From contig CAMYOP010000067.1 of NCBI GenBank assembly GCA_947260045.1, positions 1 to 10,816 of the forward strand: a DNA stretch of 10,816 bases, read 5' to 3'. Positions 1-6,119 of this stretch are shown here, in pieces. Under the pieces are notes generated by a model. It saw only the letters and a program-made list of their open reading frames with translations. It did no database searches and was not told where the DNA came from. The first letter of the stretch is position 1. The number at the start of each line of letters is the position of its first letter. The stretch comes from an uncultured Desulfobulbaceae bacterium. GTDB taxonomy: Bacteria; Desulfobacterota; Desulfobulbia; Desulfobulbales; Desulfobulbaceae. A program made the translations under genes and the position numbers.

Positions 1-249
1 AAAAGAATTTTCATGATTTTGGACTGCACGAAACAGCTTTCGGTTGTGCATTATTAAAGTGCCAAGCAGTAGTAAGGTAAAAAACATAGTTGTCGAGCCG
101 ACAACAAAGTGGTCTTTCTCGAATGGGTGTGGGTGAAATTCTGGGTGGAGAAATATGTGGGCAAACCAGCCGAAATTAAAAATAAACCAAATGAAAAGCA
201 CAATCAAGAAGCCATACATTAGGTTTTTTGTATTTATTCTTGCTGGCAT
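1..249 (-). CDS. Small membrane protein, C-terminus cut by window edge
   Basis: The minus strand is open for 83 codons from an ATG at 247-249 to the first base of the window, so only the N-terminal part is seen. I do not recognise the family. Residues about 10-30 (rich in Leu, Ile, Phe and Trp) and about 49-67 look like two membrane segments. Between them lies a short His/Pro-rich loop, residues 31-48, with five histidines (H31, H35, H39, H41, H47) and acidic residues E37, E44 and D46. A basic stretch (HNRKLFR, 68-74) follows the second segment, which fits a cytoplasmic side there and the His-rich loop outside. A weak purine-rich ribosome site (AGAGAG) lies a few bases before the ATG, and a possible promoter sits at 275-303. 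The codon pattern and clear membrane topology make it a likely real gene. The loop could bind a metal or haem, but that is inference. Confidence 0.65.
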   Translation of the reverse strand, partial: MPARINTKNLMYGFLIVLFIWFIFNFGWFAHIFLHPEFHPHPFEKDHFVVGSTTMFFTLLLLGTLIMHNRKLFRAVQNHENSF

Positions 250-274
250 TTATTCTCTCTAAACTACGATCATC

Positions 275-303
275 AAGATATTTTTGTTGACCCTCTTGAT
301 CAA
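275..303 (-). promoter_or_regulatory. Possible sigma70-type promoter for the membrane protein gene at 1-249
   Basis: Read on the minus strand, TTGATC (298-303) and TATCTT (275-280) are separated by exactly 17 bases and match four of six positions each of the -35 and -10 consensus. Transcription would start about 20 bases before the ATG at 249. The same bases hold an inverted repeat, ATCAAGA (272-278) with TCTTGAT (294-300). That repeat could instead be an operator or a hairpin. AT-rich DNA gives such matches by chance, so support is modest. Confidence 0.3.
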
Positions 304-387
304 AATCATTCTTAACTTTAGGTGCTAGGGAAACAAATTACAAGAAAGAAGACATTCGTTTATTTCAACGATTGCATATATAAATTT

Positions 388-579
388 GATTACCACTATA
401 GCTCAGTTAACACCGGGAGACAGATCGGAGTCTGTGCTTACCTAAATTTTTCCTAAGCCTAAGGGGACCGAATTTTTTTCGCGTATTATCAGCGAAAATT
501 ATTCAGTCTCCCGAATAATAACGGAAAAATAAAATAGGTACCCTCTTTTTTAGTTTCCAACTGAGCTTTTGTGGTAATC
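388..579. repeat. About 190-base inverted-repeat element with nested stems (MITE-like or structured RNA)
   Basis: The ends are perfect complements: GATTACCAC (388-396) with GTGGTAATC (571-579), and just inside GCTCAGTT (401-408) with AACTGAGC (559-566). Nested within are ACCTA (440-444) with TAGGT (535-539) and ATTTTTCC (446-453) with GGAAAAAT (523-530). Local hairpins sit at 420-435 (ACAGA/TCTGT), 476-498 (TTTTCGC/GCGAAAA) and 498-519 (ATTATTC/GAATAAT). The loop of the last hairpin plus its closing base, GTCTCCCG (506-513), is the exact complement of CGGGAGAC (414-421), so a long-range pseudoknot is possible. No ORF of note lies inside. AT-rich, partly similar flanks (376-387 and 580-595) might be a target duplication, but they are low-complexity. 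It could be a non-autonomous mobile element or a folded RNA; strand and function are unknown. The pairings are seen directly; the interpretation is inference. Confidence 0.6.
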
Positions 580-701
580 ATATATATAAAAATTTCACCT
601 GGGAATTCCGTTTTCTCCACTTGGTATTTTGTATAAAAAGAGAGCAAAACAATAGAAATTTTTTAACCTGGTGCTTCTAATAAAGTCTCTTGCTGTAATT
701 C

Positions 702-938
702 CTATTCTTCATCGGATTTCAAAATTTTCAGGCCCAGTTTCTTTTTATATCCATAATAAATATCTCGAAGAAGCTGCTCGTGTTTCACCTCTTCAGCAGC
801 AATGGCTGTGAAAACTCTTTTCACTTCCTGGTCACTTGCCAGGTCAGCACCACGCTTGTAAAGTTGTTGGGCAGATTGTTCCCGTTTGATCGCATCTTCT
901 AAAATATGAAGAATCTCCCGCTCTGTTTCTGTGCTCAT
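702..938 (-). CDS. Ferritin-like (rubrerythrin-type) half-domain protein, 78 aa
   Basis: This small, fully helical, soluble protein has the signature of one half of a ferritin-like four-helix bundle. Helix 1 (about 4-30) carries E20 within AIKRE. Helix 2 (about 36-61) carries AEEVKHE, giving an ExxH pair E50/H53. Canonical rubrerythrin-type domains contain two such halves in about 140-150 residues; here only one is present, so a di-iron site would need a dimer. The E20, E50 and H53 spacing (30 then 3) equals that known for encapsulated ferritins (E32, E62, H65). I chose the ATG at 936-938 because AAGGA lies six bases before it; a TTG at 957-959 would add seven residues (MNYKRKN) but would place that ribosome site inside the gene. 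The likely role is iron binding, iron storage or peroxide protection. No encapsulin gene is visible here. The gene stands alone, transcribed away from the peroxidase gene. Confidence 0.8.
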   Translation of the reverse strand: MSTETEREILHILEDAIKREQSAQQLYKRGADLASDQEVKRVFTAIAAEEVKHEQLLRDIYYGYKKKLGLKILKSDEE

Positions 939-1761
939 GTTTTTCCTTTTATAGTTCAAATTTTACGTTTAATGGGTTTCATCACTGCTCTTGCCAGGTG
1001 TGTATAAATCACTAGAACAGTAAATATGCTGATTACTTATATGTATTCAATTGAAACGTTTAGTTCTTCAAAAACTTTGATAAGGACAAAATGATAAGCA
1101 TCTCCGCACCATTTCCACTTTAAACCAGTCTGATTTCAAATCCGTCAGTACTTTTTGAATTATAGGCGGTAAGAAGGGTTGTGTGTGAGCCAAAAAATAC
1201 AAAAAGAAAAAAAACAGTCAGTTGCGTTATTTTTAAGCAACGTGTCATGATAGTGTTTAAATTATAAATTGATTCGGTTTAATACTTTCAGCCTGTAATT
1301 ATGTGAATAAAGAGTTTTTACTCTTATGTATCAAAACGATAACATTGATATTTCAGATATTCTTTCGTGACTTTTATACGTTTTTGGCTCAAAATGATCA
1401 CATGATTTTTTGTTTTATCTTTACTACATATCGTTTCGAAACTGATTTGTCCTGGTTTCAAAACAGCATGGTAAATGTACTATGAGAATTACTTTTGCTT
1501 CAATATCCCTCTTTTGCCTTATTTATATACAATTTCCATGGAGTGAAGGCCAATTTCTTTACTCTTTGAACGAGAGTGCATTTTTTTATACTAATCCACA
1601 ATGAGAAATCAACACACTTTAGATTTTACACACTGCTCCTTAAATGTGTAGAAGCTAGAGTTTGAAAATAAATTCGAAAATGAACTTGTTGTCTGTGGAA
1701 GAGAAGTACTGATTCAATGGAATCAAAAAAATTATCTGGTTTAAATTGAAGGGGGTTAGGA
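939..1761. other. Long intergenic region, no credible gene
   Basis: About 820 AT-rich bases separate the divergently transcribed half-ferritin and peroxidase genes, so promoters for both must lie here, but I see no strong consensus promoter. A GTG-started 60-codon frame at 1303-1485 has no ribosome site and looks like chance. A stop-to-stop frame at 1652-1744 encodes about 30 residues of protein-like composition but has no start. A weak hairpin (GTTGC/GCAAC) is near 1227-1247. AAACGATA and TATCGTTT form a distant inverted pair around 1335-1436. None is enough to call a function. The region may hold decayed genes. Confidence 0.5.
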
Positions 1762-3174
1762 ATGAAGAGAAGCAGTATCATTGCCTGTATTTTTATTGTA
1801 ACGCTAAGTGCAAGCTCATGTGTCCCAAATAAGAAAAATGCCCAAAGCGTACCTACAAATCCAGATGAACATCTCAGTTATCTTCTGGCTGAGCACAAAG
1901 TAACTCCTATTATAAAGCCCAAAACAGATCCTGATAAAGTTGAACTGGGACGTATTTTGTTCTGGGATAAACTTCTCAGCGGCAACAAGAATATCTCATG
2001 TGCAACCTGCCATCTGCCAGAGGCTGCAACCTCTGATAACTTACCTGTTTCTGTTGGTCAAGGCGGTAAAGGCAAAATGACCAAGCGCATCCCACCTAAG
2101 AATGAGAAAAACCTTCCAGTTTTTATTCCACGAAATTCACTCGATATTTTTAATCGAGGAGATATGGTCACGTTCTTTTGGGACGGCCGCTTGATGGTCA
2201 AAAAAGATGGAAAATTTATAGCACCTGTTGGTGGTACCCCTGAAAGGAGAAAACTAAAATATTTATCACCTGCAGGACATTTACTCCCCCAGGATCTTGA
2301 TAGCGGCTTAGCTGCCCAGGCCATGTTTCCTGTAACATCGGTAAATGAAATGCGTGGCAATCCGCATGAGAATAATGTAGCAGCCTTGAAGAATTGGGAA
2401 TGGCAAGAAATGTGGGATGGCCTCATTGCCCGCATTGTGGACATTGAAGAATATCGAACTCTTTTTAAGAAAATCTATCCTGATATTCCTGCAGAAAAAT
2501 TAACATTCGGTCATGCGGCCAATGCCATAGCCGCTTTTGAGATTGAGGCCTTCACCTTGACAGATGCGCCTTTTGATCAATATCTTCAAGGCAATAAGGA
2601 AGCATTAAGCGATGATGCCAAAAAAGGAGCGATTCTTTTTTACGGCAAGGCCGGCTGTGGTAAATGTCATTCTGGCCCGCTTATGACTGATGAGGTATTT
2701 CATAATAGAGCTGTTCCTCAGTTAGGCCCTGGAAAAGGCGCTAATATTCCAGCAGGACGCTCTGACGGCACCTGGGATGCTGGACGCGGTGGAGCGACTG
2801 GTATTACTCAGTATTTTTATAGTTTTCGAACCCCACCACTCCGTAACGTAGCGAAAACAGGGCCCTGGATGCATGATGGTCTCTATAGCACACTTGAATC
2901 AGCAGTGAGGCACCAGCTTGACCCCATAGGTTCTGCAAAATCATATGATCCGTACGCCCATTTAACCAGAGATGTTGCTGAACTCTACAGGGCTGAGCAA
3001 ATGGATGACATCTTATCTTTCGTTGATCCTGAAGAGACAAAAAAGGTGAACCTGTCAGAAGGTGAAATTAAGCAGCTCCTTACCTTTATGGAATCCTTGA
3101 CCTCTCCAAGTCTTGATACTTTGGTAAAATGGGTACCTGAAAAAGTTCCAAGTGGACTTGCTGTGGAAGATTAA
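1762..3174 (+). CDS. Di-haem cytochrome c peroxidase / MauG family lipoprotein
   Basis: This exported c-type cytochrome of 470 residues most likely reduces hydrogen peroxide in the periplasm using electrons from a small cytochrome. Residues 1-19 form a signal sequence ending in LSASSC, a plausible lipobox with C20 as the acylated residue. There are two CxxCH haem sites: C80-C83-H84 (CATCH) and C289-C292-H293 (CGKCH). The motif WMHDGLY (359-365), following TPPLRNVA, supplies M360 as the expected axial ligand of the high-potential haem; Met here is peroxidase-like, whereas MauG itself has Tyr. FFWDGR (128-133) and LAAQAMFPVTS (183-193) are typical of the longer branch. The haem sites are 209 residues apart, about 60 more than in classical CcpA. 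The ATG at 1762 follows a strong ribosome site (GAAGGGGG, 1748-1755). The next gene is 176 bases away, so it is probably transcribed alone. The family call is firm; the substrate is inferred. Confidence 0.93.
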   Translation: MKRSSIIACIFIVTLSASSCVPNKKNAQSVPTNPDEHLSYLLAEHKVTPIIKPKTDPDKVELGRILFWDKLLSGNKNISCATCHLPEAATSDNLPVSVGQGGKGKMTKRIPPKNEKNLPVFIPRNSLDIFNRGDMVTFFWDGRLMVKKDGKFIAPVGGTPERRKLKYLSPAGHLLPQDLDSGLAAQAMFPVTSVNEMRGNPHENNVAALKNWEWQEMWDGLIARIVDIEEYRTLFKKIYPDIPAEKLTFGHAANAIAAFEIEAFTLTDAPFDQYLQGNKEALSDDAKKGAILFYGKAGCGKCHSGPLMTDEVFHNRAVPQLGPGKGANIPAGRSDGTWDAGRGGATGITQYFYSFRTPPLRNVAKTGPWMHDGLYSTLESAVRHQLDPIGSAKSYDPYAHLTRDVAELYRAEQMDDILSFVDPEETKKVNLSEGEIKQLLTFMESLTSPSLDTLVKWVPEKVPSGLAVED

Positions 3175-3207
3175 GGTAACAGCTACTTAACCTTATTGAC
3201 CTGATTT

Positions 3208-3279
3208 CCGACTCATTTTCTACTGACGAGAGTGGATTCTTCCATACAATCAGTAGAGATGGGTCGGCAGGGTATGGAA
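3208..3279. promoter_or_regulatory. Overlapping, mutually exclusive inverted repeats upstream of the hydrolase gene
   Basis: One pairing set is CCGAC (3208-3212) with GTCGG (3263-3267), enclosing CTACTGA (3220-3226) with TCAGTAG (3250-3256). A second is TTCCATAC (3240-3247) with GTATGGAA (3272-3279). The two cross and cannot both form as a simple nested fold, so the leader could switch between two shapes or form a pseudoknot. No run of T follows, so it is not a classic intrinsic terminator. It matches no riboswitch class I can name. Function is unknown. Confidence 0.35.
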
Positions 3280-3350
3280 ATACGTCTGGCAGATGAAACA
3301 GTTTCTTTGAAGTGCTCAAACTTTGAATGATTACCAGCAAAAGGATCTGT

Positions 3351-4217
3351 ATGAATCGATATACTTTCATTATATTTTTTCTTATCATTTCCATAAGTAC
3401 TCCCTTTTCAATGTGTGCAGCAAAAGCCAAGGTGCCAGTTTCGTATAAAAAAATAGGCTGGATCGACCTTAAAATTCATGTTTTCAATCCTCCAGATTTT
3501 CAAAAAACGGATAAACGTCCAGCCATCGTTTTTTTCTCAGGTGTTAATTGGCAGGAAGGAAGTCCGTTACAGTTTATCCCTCAATGCAAATATCTAGCCT
3601 CAAGAGACATGGTTGCCTTTGCCGCAGAGGTCAGAACTGCCAAAAAACATAAGTCAAGCCCAGCAGATGCTGTGGCTGACGGTAAATCTGCCATCAGATG
3701 GATCAGGCAACATGCTTCAGTGCTGGGTGTTGATCCTGATAAGCTGGTAGCTGCTGGGGGAGATTCCGGAGGACATATAGCTGCTGCAACTGGTTCTGTG
3801 AAAAAATTTGTTGATCCTCAAGACGATTTGTCAATAAGCAGTATCCCCAATGCTCTGGTGCTCTTTAATCCTGGTATCGATAATGGGCCAGGTGCTTATG
3901 GACATACCTTCGTGAAAGACTATTGGCAGGATATTTCACCTTTGCATAACATTGACAGCAACACACCACCCACCCTTATTCTTCTTAGTTCAGATGATGA
4001 TCACCCCGCTGTCAGTTCTGCCCAAAAATATAGAAATTTCTTGGAAAAGGCTGGTGTCCGTTGTGACCTTATGATGTATGCCAACGAGGCTCAGGCATTT
4101 TTTAACAAAGCTCGATTTTTTGAGACATTGATTCAAGTTGATAGATTTCTGACCTCCCTTGGTTTTCTTCACGGTGAACCAACGCTTAAAAAAGATATTT
4201 TCTTGAAGTATCGCTAA
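3351..4217 (+). CDS. Exported alpha/beta-hydrolase-fold protein with an altered catalytic triad
   Basis: This 288-residue protein belongs to the esterase/lipase-like (acetyl-esterase, BD-FAE type) branch of alpha/beta hydrolases. Residues 1-23 are a hydrophobic signal peptide. Later come the strand and oxyanion region RPAIVFFSGVNW (about 56-67), a DGKSAIRWIRQHA helix (110-122), and the nucleophile elbow GGDSGGH with S139. Acidic residues D215-D217 in SSDDDH are the likely third-member position. The C-terminal site that normally reads HGFFN reads QAFFN here, so the expected catalytic His is Q248 (codon CAG at 4092-4094). The oxyanion HGGG/FGGG segment is also changed to SGVN. It may be a non-catalytic binding protein or may use another residue. 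I prefer the ATG at 3351 because AAGGA (3341-3345) precedes it; an ATG at 3327 adds eight residues without a ribosome site. clsC starts 46 bases downstream. Fold and export are firm, activity is doubtful. Confidence 0.85.
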   Translation: MNRYTFIIFFLIISISTPFSMCAAKAKVPVSYKKIGWIDLKIHVFNPPDFQKTDKRPAIVFFSGVNWQEGSPLQFIPQCKYLASRDMVAFAAEVRTAKKHKSSPADAVADGKSAIRWIRQHASVLGVDPDKLVAAGGDSGGHIAAATGSVKKFVDPQDDLSISSIPNALVLFNPGIDNGPGAYGHTFVKDYWQDISPLHNIDSNTPPTLILLSSDDDHPAVSSAQKYRNFLEKAGVRCDLMMYANEAQAFFNKARFFETLIQVDRFLTSLGFLHGEPTLKKDIFLKYR

Positions 4218-4263
4218 GCACAGTAAAGAGTATTGTTCCATACGGAGCCTGAAAAATAAAACT

Positions 4264-5703
4264 ATGCTTGGCCAATTGCTTGAACCATTCCAAAAAGAAC
4301 ATTCTCCAACAGAATCTGGATTTTATATATTAAATTCAGGCCGTCAGGCTTTTCTTGAGCGTGCAGCTCTTATCGAAGCAGCCCAGAAGACTATTGATGT
4401 TCAATATTACATCTGGAATCCAGATTCATCAGGGAACTATTTAGCCTTTCGCTTACTGCTGGCCGCAGAACGTGGTGTAAAAGTCCGTATTTTGTTGGAT
4501 GATTTTAATCTCAACGAAAATGTGAACAGGCTTGCCCTGCTTGATAGCCATCCAAACATAACTGTTCGGATTTATAATCCATCTTTTGCACGCAAAGGAC
4601 TGCTGAAATGGCTTGGTTTTCTCAAGGAGTTTAGCCGACTCAATCGTCGCATGCATAACAAAATTTTTGTTGTTGATGGGGTATTTGGCATTGTAGGCGG
4701 GAGAAATATTGGCGATGAATATTTCGATATGTCCGAGGCTCATAATTTAAGGGATCGTGATATATTTGCAGCTGGCACTATTGTCAAAAACATTGCTGCT
4801 AACTTCGACGCATATTGGAACAGCTCATGGTCTTACCCTGTTAAGTCCTTGATTGAGGACACCTTTGATGATTCAAACCCAGGAAATGAATTACAAGCAT
4901 TACTCAAACAATCTGATGGGAGCGAAATGCTACAGTATTGTCCACCAGAGGGTAGCCAACAGGGAAGGGAGCGTTTGCACTTAATACTGAAACAAATGAC
5001 GTGGGCAGAGGCAGAGTTAATCTATGATAATCCCGTACCAGCAGATATTAATGATCTCGATGCCTATTCCATAACAGCCAAATCCATTAGCAGGAAGATA
5101 GGTGACTCACAAAAGGAAGTGTTGATAGAGTCTGCCTATTGCGTCTTAAGCGACGAGCAGTTGAAAAGTATCAGGGATTTAACAAGTCGAGATGTCGCTG
5201 TTAAAATACTCACCAACTCCATGGCGGCAAATGATCTGGTAACAAATCATGCTGGATATGCCAGAACGCGCAAAGCAATGTTACAAAGCGGAATCAAGCT
5301 CTATGAATTCCGGCCTGATGCAAGAACTTTTAGAGAAGAGCTAAAAATAAATATACATTCAGAAATAAAGGAAAACGATGTAGCTCTCCACTCAAAATCC
5401 ATTGTCTTTGACAGGAAAACTCTCTACATCGGCTCGTTTAATGCCAACCTCCGTTCAGCCTATCTCAATTTTGAAACAGTTCTCATTGTTCATAGCCCCA
5501 AACTTGCCCAAGAGGTAGCCATCGATATTGAAACATATTTTCAACCTGGCAACACTTGGGTGGCATGGCTTAAAGATAATAGGAAGCTTGCCTGGGGAGA
5601 TCAATACGGTGTGGAACTCTATAATCATGAACCAGAAACGAGCTTTCTTGAGCGCTGCCAGTCGGTTCTATTTCGTTTGTTTCCATTAGAAAAATATTAT
5701 TAA
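4264..5703 (+). CDS. clsC: Cardiolipin synthase C-type phospholipase D superfamily protein
   Basis: At 479 residues it is close to E. coli ClsC (YmdC), which makes cardiolipin from phosphatidylethanolamine and phosphatidylglycerol at the inner membrane. Two HKD active sites are intact: H131-K133-D138 followed by GGRNIGD (145-151), and H376-K378-D383 followed by IGSFN (389-393). Other ClsC-like stretches are IDVQYYIW (44-51), FSRLNRRMHNK (123-133), ILTNSMAANDL (315-325) and HAGYAR (329-334). No signal peptide or clear membrane span is seen, as in ClsC. The start is odd: the only nearby ribosome-like sequence, GGAG (4244-4247), is 16 bases before the ATG, farther than usual, and no better in-frame ATG exists, so translation may depend on coupling to the hydrolase gene. 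E. coli ClsC needs the partner YmdB; none is visible here, and the neighbour is the alpha/beta-hydrolase-like protein instead. Confidence 0.93.
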   Translation: MLGQLLEPFQKEHSPTESGFYILNSGRQAFLERAALIEAAQKTIDVQYYIWNPDSSGNYLAFRLLLAAERGVKVRILLDDFNLNENVNRLALLDSHPNITVRIYNPSFARKGLLKWLGFLKEFSRLNRRMHNKIFVVDGVFGIVGGRNIGDEYFDMSEAHNLRDRDIFAAGTIVKNIAANFDAYWNSSWSYPVKSLIEDTFDDSNPGNELQALLKQSDGSEMLQYCPPEGSQQGRERLHLILKQMTWAEAELIYDNPVPADINDLDAYSITAKSISRKIGDSQKEVLIESAYCVLSDEQLKSIRDLTSRDVAVKILTNSMAANDLVTNHAGYARTRKAMLQSGIKLYEFRPDARTFREELKINIHSEIKENDVALHSKSIVFDRKTLYIGSFNANLRSAYLNFETVLIVHSPKLAQEVAIDIETYFQPGNTWVAWLKDNRKLAWGDQYGVELYNHEPETSFLERCQSVLFRLFPLEKYY

Positions 5704-5791
5704 TGTAAATTTTTGTATTAGAACTGTGTATTAATCTCATTTGTTTAAAATAACTAATCCCTCTCCTTGTAAACCATAATACTCTAACCTA

Positions 5792-5806
5792 TAACTATAG
5801 TAGTTA
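5792..5806. promoter_or_regulatory. Short palindrome, possible operator
   Basis: TAACTA (5792-5797) and TAGTTA (5801-5806) are perfect inverted halves around a 3-base centre, just before the chemoreceptor remnant. The symmetry suits a dimeric regulator, but it is a single AT-rich copy and could be chance. Confidence 0.2.
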
Positions 5807-5816
5807 CTTATCTTCA

Positions 5817-6041
5817 GAAATGAAGCATGTCGTTAGAATCATTCATAAGGTAAGCGAAATTGTCACAACCATTGCTTCGGCAGTTGGGGAGCAGTCACTT
5901 ACCGGCAACGAAATTGCAGAAAACGTTGACCAGTCTGCAGGAGAAATAGCAGAGAGCTCAAATCATATTAGAGTCAGCTCTAGAGAACTATCGCTTCTCA
6001 CAGAAAGCTTAACCCGTCTGGTGGCAAAGTTCAAAATTTGA
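5817..6041 (+). pseudogene. C-terminal remnant of a methyl-accepting chemotaxis protein
   Basis: The 73 residues from the ATG at 5820 match the last part of a chemoreceptor signalling domain. IVTTIASAVGEQS (14-26), NEIAENVDQSAGEIAESS (30-47) and the ending LTRLVAKFKI are typical of the descending coiled-coil arm and its C-terminus. A whole receptor has about 500-700 residues. Missing here are the sensor domain, membrane spans, HAMP domain and the conserved hairpin tip that contacts CheA and CheW. Upstream, the same frame is open back to a TAA at 5751-5753, but those residues do not resemble a chemoreceptor, and no ribosome site precedes the ATG. I therefore read it as debris from a deletion or rearrangement. 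If translated, it could only be a coiled-coil peptide unable to signal by itself. Confidence 0.8.
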
Positions 6042-6063
6042 ACAAACAAACAATTTGCTTAAC

Positions 6064-6078
6064 CTGTAGTGTGTACAG
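6064..6078. promoter_or_regulatory. Palindrome upstream of the Lol-like operon, possible operator
   Basis: CTGTA (6064-6068) and TACAG (6074-6078) are perfect inverted halves with a 5-base centre, 41 bases before the start of the LolA-like gene. It resembles an SOS box (CTGT-N8-ACAG), but the spacing is seven, not eight, so I do not call it LexA. A transcription factor site for the operon is possible. No convincing -35/-10 pair accompanies it. Confidence 0.25.
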
Positions 6079-6119
6079 TTCTATTCAATAATAACTCCTG
6101 TATGAGGAGGCCTAAGCTG

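Noticed and set aside
398..440. tRNA-like start (TAGCTCAGTT, as in a D-arm)
   Set aside because: The D-stem partner, anticodon arm, T-loop and acceptor stem cannot be found, and the same GCTCAGTT occurs in inverted form at 559-566, so it is part of the inverted repeat.
388..579. Retron msr/msd RNA
   Set aside because: An outer stem and internal hairpins are present, but no reverse transcriptase lies within the window and none of the retron family sequence features could be confirmed.
376..595. Target site duplication flanking the inverted-repeat element
   Set aside because: The flanks (ATATATAAATTT and ATATATATAAAAATTT) are alike but not identical, and are low-complexity AT runs, so they are not proof of insertion.
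1303..1485. 60-codon hydrophobic ORF on the plus strand
   Set aside because: It starts with GTG without a ribosome site, lies in AT-rich DNA that favours Phe/Ile/Leu codons, and resembles no known protein.
1652..1744. Plus-strand frame of about 30 protein-like residues ending just before the peroxidase gene
   Set aside because: No start codon with a ribosome site and too short to identify; a decayed gene end is possible but not supportable.
2058..2444. 128-codon minus-strand ORF within the peroxidase gene
   Set aside because: It is a shadow of the plus-strand gene, which has intact haem motifs and a strong ribosome site.
4210..4263. Intrinsic terminator between the hydrolase and clsC
   Set aside because: Only a 4-base pair (GTAT/ATAC) can form and no T-run follows.
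6064..6078. LexA (SOS) binding site
   Set aside because: The halves CTGT and ACAG are separated by seven bases, not the required eight, and the downstream genes are not SOS-type.
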